Positions 60,251 to 64,000 of a stretch of DNA of 64,000 nucleotides are shown piece after piece. The stretch is from Pseudomonas solani. Lineage in GTDB: Bacteria > Pseudomonadota > Gammaproteobacteria > Pseudomonadales > Pseudomonadaceae. The stretch lies in contig NZ_AP023081.1 of the NCBI RefSeq assembly GCF_026072635.1, positions 3,902,501 through 3,966,500 of the forward strand, given 5' to 3'. How positions within the stretch are numbered: position 1 is the first letter of the stretch; each line of letters opens with the position of its first letter. Position numbers and translations under genes: made by a program. A model generated the notes under the pieces. That model was given only the letters and a program-made list of their open reading frames with translations, had not been told where the DNA came from and did not search any database.

Positions 60251-60589
60251 TCAGGCCTCCAGAGTGGTGGGCTTGAGGCAGCGCTCGGCGGTGATTTCCG
60301 GCAGGTCCTTGCGGCGCATGTAAACGCGTAGCGGCTCGGTGACATTGAGGCGGTCGTCGATGTTCTGCTCCAGCAGCAGCTGGATCAGCTCGCGCTTGAG
60401 GGTCATGGTGCGGTCGCCGTGGGGCTGCCAGACGAATTCGCAGGCCGGCATGATGCTGTCGTTGTCCACGTCCATGCCGAAGGAGTCTTCGCTGAAGCGC
60501 ACGATGTGCCGCCCGGTCTTGGTGTTGAAGCCGACGAAGCCGGCCAGCTGATCGGCGGCGGCGCAAATGCCGCTGGAGGTGATGCTCAT
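60251..60589 (-). CDS. Conserved-looking small protein, unknown function
   Basis: A 112-aa cytosolic protein starting SITSSGICAAADQLAGFVGF, with TGRHIVRFSEDSFGMDVDND and TLKRELIQLLLEQNIDDRLN, then EPLRVYMRRKDLPEITAERC. It has mixed alpha/beta composition without membrane segments. The ATG 60589 has GAGGT upstream. The frame upstream is open to 61180 but reads antisense through the lipoprotein gene. I do not recognise the family. Confidence 0.68.
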   Translation of the reverse strand: MSITSSGICAAADQLAGFVGFNTKTGRHIVRFSEDSFGMDVDNDSIMPACEFVWQPHGDRTMTLKRELIQLLLEQNIDDRLNVTEPLRVYMRRKDLPEITAERCLKPTTLEA

Positions 60590-60747
60590 GGGTAAACCTC
60601 GCTGGAGGGTCCTTGGACCCGGGTCTGGTCTACACGCGCAGGCGAAGCGATGGCCCGGTCTGGCGCCGGGCTCGGCGAAGGATTGTGCAGCAGGAAAGGC
60701 CAGGCGGGAGGACGGCGTATTGCCGCAGGCCGCCGTCCGGCCGGGGC

Positions 60748-61281
60748 TCATTCTTCCGGCGGCGCTGCGGGCGGCGGCGGGGCAACCAGGGCATTGACCA
60801 CCGCCAGGGCTTTCTCGAAGGAGGGGTAGCCGCTCTTGGCGACATCCAGGTTGGCGTAGTCGGCACGGTACAGCTCGGCCTTCAGCGGGTCGGCCTCGGT
60901 GATCAGGAAGGGCTCGGCGTAGATCTTGTAAAGCAGCGCCGTGGCATGGGGGTGGTGCTTCGCCGCCGCCTGTTCCAGCAGGCCCAGCACCTCGTCCACC
61001 TGCGGTCCTTCGTGGATCTTCAGTACCGCCTGGTAGAAGGGCACCTCGCCGCGCTGGTCTTGCGCCTCGGCACGGCTGAGCAGGGCCGAGGCCAGCTCGA
61101 AGCTGTCCGGCTCGCCGGAGGCGACCAGGATCTTCGCCTGCAGCATGTCGTTCTGGTACAGCAGACGCTCTTCGCGGCACTGCTCGCCGGACATCGGCTC
61201 ATCACAGGACTGGGAAGCGCAGCCGGCCAGCAGCGGCAGGCCCAGCGCGAGCATCCATGCGTTGACACGTTGGTAGACCAT
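60748..61281 (-). CDS. TPR/Sel1-like lipoprotein
   Basis: A 177-aa protein with a lipoprotein signal and lipobox LLAGC (Cys at about residue 21). Helical repeats follow: AKILVASGEPDSFELASALL, VDEVLGLLEQAAAKHHPHAT, and ALLYKIYAEPFLI. The tail is Pro/Ala-rich (APPPPAAPPEE). The helix-turn-helix spacing suggests two or three TPR or Sel1-type repeats and a scaffolding role. The start ATG 61281 is chosen for the signal peptide. Confidence 0.72.
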   Translation of the reverse strand: MVYQRVNAWMLALGLPLLAGCASQSCDEPMSGEQCREERLLYQNDMLQAKILVASGEPDSFELASALLSRAEAQDQRGEVPFYQAVLKIHEGPQVDEVLGLLEQAAAKHHPHATALLYKIYAEPFLITEADPLKAELYRADYANLDVAKSGYPSFEKALAVVNALVAPPPPAAPPEE

Positions 61282-61453
61282 CGATCGTCCTCGGACCCCG
61301 GAGAATAGGTGCTTCGACCCCCGCCGCCGCGCTGGGTTCGCCGCCATGCGAAAGCGCCCGGCACCGGAGTTCCGGTACCGAGCGCTGATGAAGTTGATCC
61401 ACTGGATGGCGGCCCTGTTCGTTCAGCCCGCCGTCCCCCTGTCCGCTGGCTGC

Positions 61454-61585
61454 CTAAGGCAACGCCGCATGGCTGCCCAGGAGGCCGTCACCATGCTTCT
61501 TGTCGCGTTTGGCCATGCGCTTCTCATGGGCGCTCTTCAGCGGCTTCTTCTTGCTTTCCTTCTTCGCATTCATGCCTTTGCTCAT
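61454..61585 (-). CDS. Very small lysine-rich protein
   Basis: A 43-aa protein, MSKGMNAKKESKKKPLKSAH followed by EKRMAKRDKKHGDGLLGSHA and ALP. A third of its residues are Lys or Arg. A ribosome site (GGAGAAG) precedes ATG 61585. Short Lys-rich proteins of this kind occur in many proteobacteria without assigned function. Nucleic-acid binding is only a guess from charge. Confidence 0.65.
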   Translation of the reverse strand: MSKGMNAKKESKKKPLKSAHEKRMAKRDKKHGDGLLGSHAALP

Positions 61586-61881
61586 GTCGCTTCTCCGTCA
61601 GGTGGTCGGGGTGACGCATCCGTGCAATGGAACGCTCTTGATCACCCGCACCTCCTTCGGCTGCCCGAGCCGGCCATTTGCTGCTACACCCAGAAAGCAT
61701 AGTCGGGAAGTGGCGCTCTGCAGGCCGCGACAAAGCCTCGACTGTTTAACACTTGGGCATGGAAAGCCGCGACAGCGCCCGCCCGGGGTCGCATCATGCC
61801 GGGTTGCGGTGGCGGGCCGGGGCTGAGCCTCTCGGAACCGCGCCGGATGACTTCACGCGGCGGCAGTACGGACGGAACAGC

Positions 61882-62685
61882 ATGGGAATGACGCCTGGCC
61901 AGGAAGCCCTGAGCTATGCGGCGCAATCGGTCGCAGGTCGGGTTCGCGATCACAACGAAGATGCACTGCTGTGCAGGCCGGCGCTCGGCCTCTGGGCGGT
62001 CGCCGACGGCATGGGCGGTCACAGCTGCGGCGAGGTGGCCAGCGCCATCGCCCTGGAAACCCTGGAGCGCGAACTGGCCGCCGGCCTGCCCCTGGAAGTG
62101 GCCGTGCACGGCGCCAATCGTGCCGTGCTGGAGGCCGCCGCCGGCCTCGACGACGAACGGCGGGGCATGGGCACCACCCTGGTGGCCGTGCGCTTCCAGG
62201 GCAGCGACTTCGAGCTGGCCTGGGTCGGTGACAGCCGCGCCTACCGCATCGACGCCGCCGGCATCCACCAGATCAGCCGCGACCACAGCTGGGTCCAGGC
62301 CCTGGTGGATGCCGGCCAGATGACCCCGGCGGAGGCCCGTGTCGACGCCCGCCGCAACGTCATCACCCAATGCCTGGGGCGTGACGACCAAGAGCTGGAA
62401 GTGGGCCTGCTCAACGGCAGCCTGCAGCCCGGCGAATTGCTGCTGTTGTGCAGCGACGGCCTCAGCGGCGAGTTGGAGGACGGGGAGATCCACGCCCAGT
62501 GCAACAAGGCGCGGACGCTGGACGGCATGGTCGATCAGCTGATCGTGCTAGCCAATAGCCATGGCGGCAGGGACAATATCACCTGCATCGTGCTGGGCCT
62601 GCCCGCGCAGGAGCAGGAAGCGCCGTCGGAACCCCCGCCGCGCTCCTTCCTCAGCCGCTTGTTCAACCCCCGAAAACAACGATGA
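61882..62685 (+). CDS. PP2C-type protein phosphatase (Stp1/PppA-like)
   Basis: A 267-aa PPM-family phosphatase with all metal-binding motifs: RVRDHNEDALL (about residues 21-31), WAVADGMGGH (about 40), GDSRAYRI (about 116), CSDGLSG (about 191) and GGRDNITCI (about 230). It dephosphorylates Ser/Thr proteins. The ATG 61882 was chosen because homologues start shortly before the RVRDHNED motif. A Ser/Thr kinase gene begins 22 nt after its stop, so the two form a reversible phosphorylation module. Confidence 0.92.
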   Translation: MGMTPGQEALSYAAQSVAGRVRDHNEDALLCRPALGLWAVADGMGGHSCGEVASAIALETLERELAAGLPLEVAVHGANRAVLEAAAGLDDERRGMGTTLVAVRFQGSDFELAWVGDSRAYRIDAAGIHQISRDHSWVQALVDAGQMTPAEARVDARRNVITQCLGRDDQELEVGLLNGSLQPGELLLLCSDGLSGELEDGEIHAQCNKARTLDGMVDQLIVLANSHGGRDNITCIVLGLPAQEQEAPSEPPPRSFLSRLFNPRKQR

Positions 62686-62707
62686 ATCCGACGCGCATCG
62701 ACTCCCT

Positions 62708-64000
62708 ATGAATGACAGCTTGCTAGAAATACCCGGCTACAGCGTGCACGGCCGGTTGGGCAAGGGCGGCATGGCCGAGGTTTACCTCGCGACCCAGGAG
62801 TCGCTGCATCGCCAGGTGGCGGTCAAGGTGCTGCAGCGCCTCGACGACGAATCCTTCAGCAAGCGCTTCGTCAAGGAAGCGCACCTGGTCGCTTCCCTGC
62901 ATCACCCCTCCATCATCACCATCCACGACATCGGCCAGCTTGCCGACGGGCGCTACTACATCGCCATGGAATTCGTCGCCGGTGGCGACCTGGCCCAGCA
63001 CCGTGGCGAGCGCTTCGAGCCGCAGCGGGCGCTGGACATCGTCCGGCAGATCGCCGCCGCGCTGGTGGTGGTGCACGACAAGGGCATGGTCCACCGCGAC
63101 ATCAAGCCGGCCAACATCCTCTTCCGCGAGGACGGCACCGCGGTGCTCAGCGACTTCGGCATCGCCAAGGAGCTGGAGCTCGACAGCGAGCTGACCCAAT
63201 ACAACGTCGCCGTCGGCAGCCCCGCCTACAGCAGCCCCGAGCAGGCCCAGTGTCAGCCGCTGGATGCGCGCAGCGACATCTACAGCCTGGGCGTGATCCT
63301 TCTGGAGATGCTCACCGGCGCCAACCCCTATCGCGGCTCCAGCTACACCCAGACGGTGATGAACCACGTGCAGCTCGAACTGCCGCGCCTGGTCGGTGCC
63401 CTGGAGCCTTATCAGTTCCTCCTCGACCGCATGCTGGCCAAGGACCCCGAAGAGCGCTTCGTCGACTGCCGCGTGCTGCTGGCCAGCCTGGCCGAGCTCA
63501 ACGAGGGCGAGATGGACCACACGCGCCTGACCCCGACGCACAAGCCCGATACCCGTGAGCGTGCCACGCGCCCGCGCAAGGCCGCAGCGACCACGCCGCA
63601 GGCTGCCGCGCAACCCGCGCCGCGCCGTGGCCTGCCGGTGTGGGGCTGGGCGCTGCTGGGGGTGATCCTGCTCGCGGTCGGCAGCGGCTTCGGCTACCAC
63701 CTGCTGCAACAGAAGAAGATCGACGACCTGCTGGCCCAGGGCGAACTGCGCCTGGGCGCCGGCAGCCTGGTGGAGCCGGCCGGTGACAGCGCCGAGCACT
63801 ACTTCAACCAGGTGCTGGCCCTGGATGCCGGTAACGCCGCCGCTACCGCCGGCCTGGCCCGTGTGCTGCAAGCGCGGGTCGACGGCCTGGTGGCCCTGGG
63901 TGACCAGCGCCTGGCCGAAGACCGTCTGCTACAGCCCGAGGGCGACAGCGCGGTGGCCTACTACCAGCAGGCGCTGGCCCTGCAGCCCGAGAACTCGCGC
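62708..64000 (+). CDS. Membrane-anchored Ser/Thr protein kinase (partial, 3' end outside window)
   Basis: 431 codons are visible and the frame is still open at the right edge. The Hanks-type kinase domain has GRLGKGGMAEVY (about residues 15-26), VAVKVL (catalytic Lys), HRDIKPANI (about 129), SDFGIAK and SPAYSSPEQ. A basic linker and one transmembrane helix (about residues 312-333) follow. The beginning of periplasmic repeats (two related units around EPAGDSAEHYFNQVLALDAG and QPEGDSAVAYYQQALALQPE) is TPR-like. With the PP2C gene it resembles kinase/phosphatase pairs beside type VI secretion loci, but no secretion gene is visible here. Confidence 0.92.
   Translation, partial: MNDSLLEIPGYSVHGRLGKGGMAEVYLATQESLHRQVAVKVLQRLDDESFSKRFVKEAHLVASLHHPSIITIHDIGQLADGRYYIAMEFVAGGDLAQHRGERFEPQRALDIVRQIAAALVVVHDKGMVHRDIKPANILFREDGTAVLSDFGIAKELELDSELTQYNVAVGSPAYSSPEQAQCQPLDARSDIYSLGVILLEMLTGANPYRGSSYTQTVMNHVQLELPRLVGALEPYQFLLDRMLAKDPEERFVDCRVLLASLAELNEGEMDHTRLTPTHKPDTRERATRPRKAAATTPQAAAQPAPRRGLPVWGWALLGVILLAVGSGFGYHLLQQKKIDDLLAQGELRLGAGSLVEPAGDSAEHYFNQVLALDAGNAAATAGLARVLQARVDGLVALGDQRLAEDRLLQPEGDSAVAYYQQALALQPENSR

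Noticed and set aside
61882..64000. Calling the kinase/phosphatase pair ppkA-pppA of a type VI secretion system
   Set aside because: No tss, FHA or Hcp gene is visible, and the repeats after the membrane segment do not show a VWA domain.

Overview
The window is chromosomal DNA of a high-GC Pseudomonas. The gene order resembles two stretches I remember from P. aeruginosa PAO1. One is roughly PA3284-PA3302: phaJ1, fadD2/fadD1, hrpA, the DUF3087 gene, the HIT protein, the KAS III homologue, the ECF sigma gene and an OprO/OprP porin. The other is roughly PA3223-PA3228: azoR, a LysR gene, a hydrolase, ppiA and an ABC exporter. High GC, classic Pseudomonas REP palindromes and Pseudomonas-only families (DUF2790, DUF3509-like) agree. 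These locus comparisons come from memory, not from a search. No rRNA, tRNA, CRISPR array or prophage was seen.

Layout. 1-3.7 kb: TetR regulator and an AaeXAB-like exporter operon (FUSC, DUF1656, HlyD). 3.7-9.1 kb: fatty-acid block, with a MaoC hydratase and a lipase-like hydrolase divergent from two tandem acyl-CoA ligases, fadD2 and fadD1. 9.3-14.5 kb: LysR regulator and a complete tripartite drug-efflux operon (MFS, HlyD, outer-membrane factor), with a perfect LysR-type box before it. 14.6-15.8 kb: an intact IS110-family element. 16-23 kb: SGNH hydrolase, hrpA, DUF3087 and a pnuC-nadR NAD-salvage pair. 23.4-29.5 kb: a broken higB with higA, methyltransferase, HIT protein, KAS III, ECF sigma/anti-sigma and a phosphate-type porin. 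29.8-37 kb: acyltransferase, ABC exporter, ppiA, hydrolase/LysR and azoreductase. 37.5-54.9 kb: housekeeping and envelope genes (rarD, Nudix, DHFR-like, DEAD helicase, phosphorylcholine phosphatase, subtilase, PLC-like protein, pseudouridine synthase, LTA-synthase-like sulfatase, CvfB). 55-64 kb: DMT exporter/LysR pair, cold-shock protein, peptide deformylase, a ComEC-like metallo-beta-lactamase protein followed by a wecB remnant, and a PP2C phosphatase with a Ser/Thr kinase running off the end.

The most informative signal is the IS110 element. Its non-coding 5' end can be folded by eye into a bridge-RNA-like structure: a 5' hairpin followed by two internal-loop domains. The loop sides match the predicted target (TCCACC-CT-ACGTC) and the element's own RE/LE junction around a CT core. 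The predicted target is a REP-like repeat. An uninterrupted copy lies at 31543-31580, and a second matching site lies at 31505-31516. So the element, its guide, the occupied site and empty sites can all be read in one window.

Three genes (higB, the ECF sigma gene and a LysR gene) each look one nucleotide short, two of them in G-rich runs. This means either recent decay or consensus errors. Other items worth attention are a sigma-54 promoter before a DUF3509-like gene, several operator-grade palindromes, Asp-to-Glu replacements at expected catalytic positions in a subtilase and a pseudouridine synthase, and two very small genes (58 and 43 codons).
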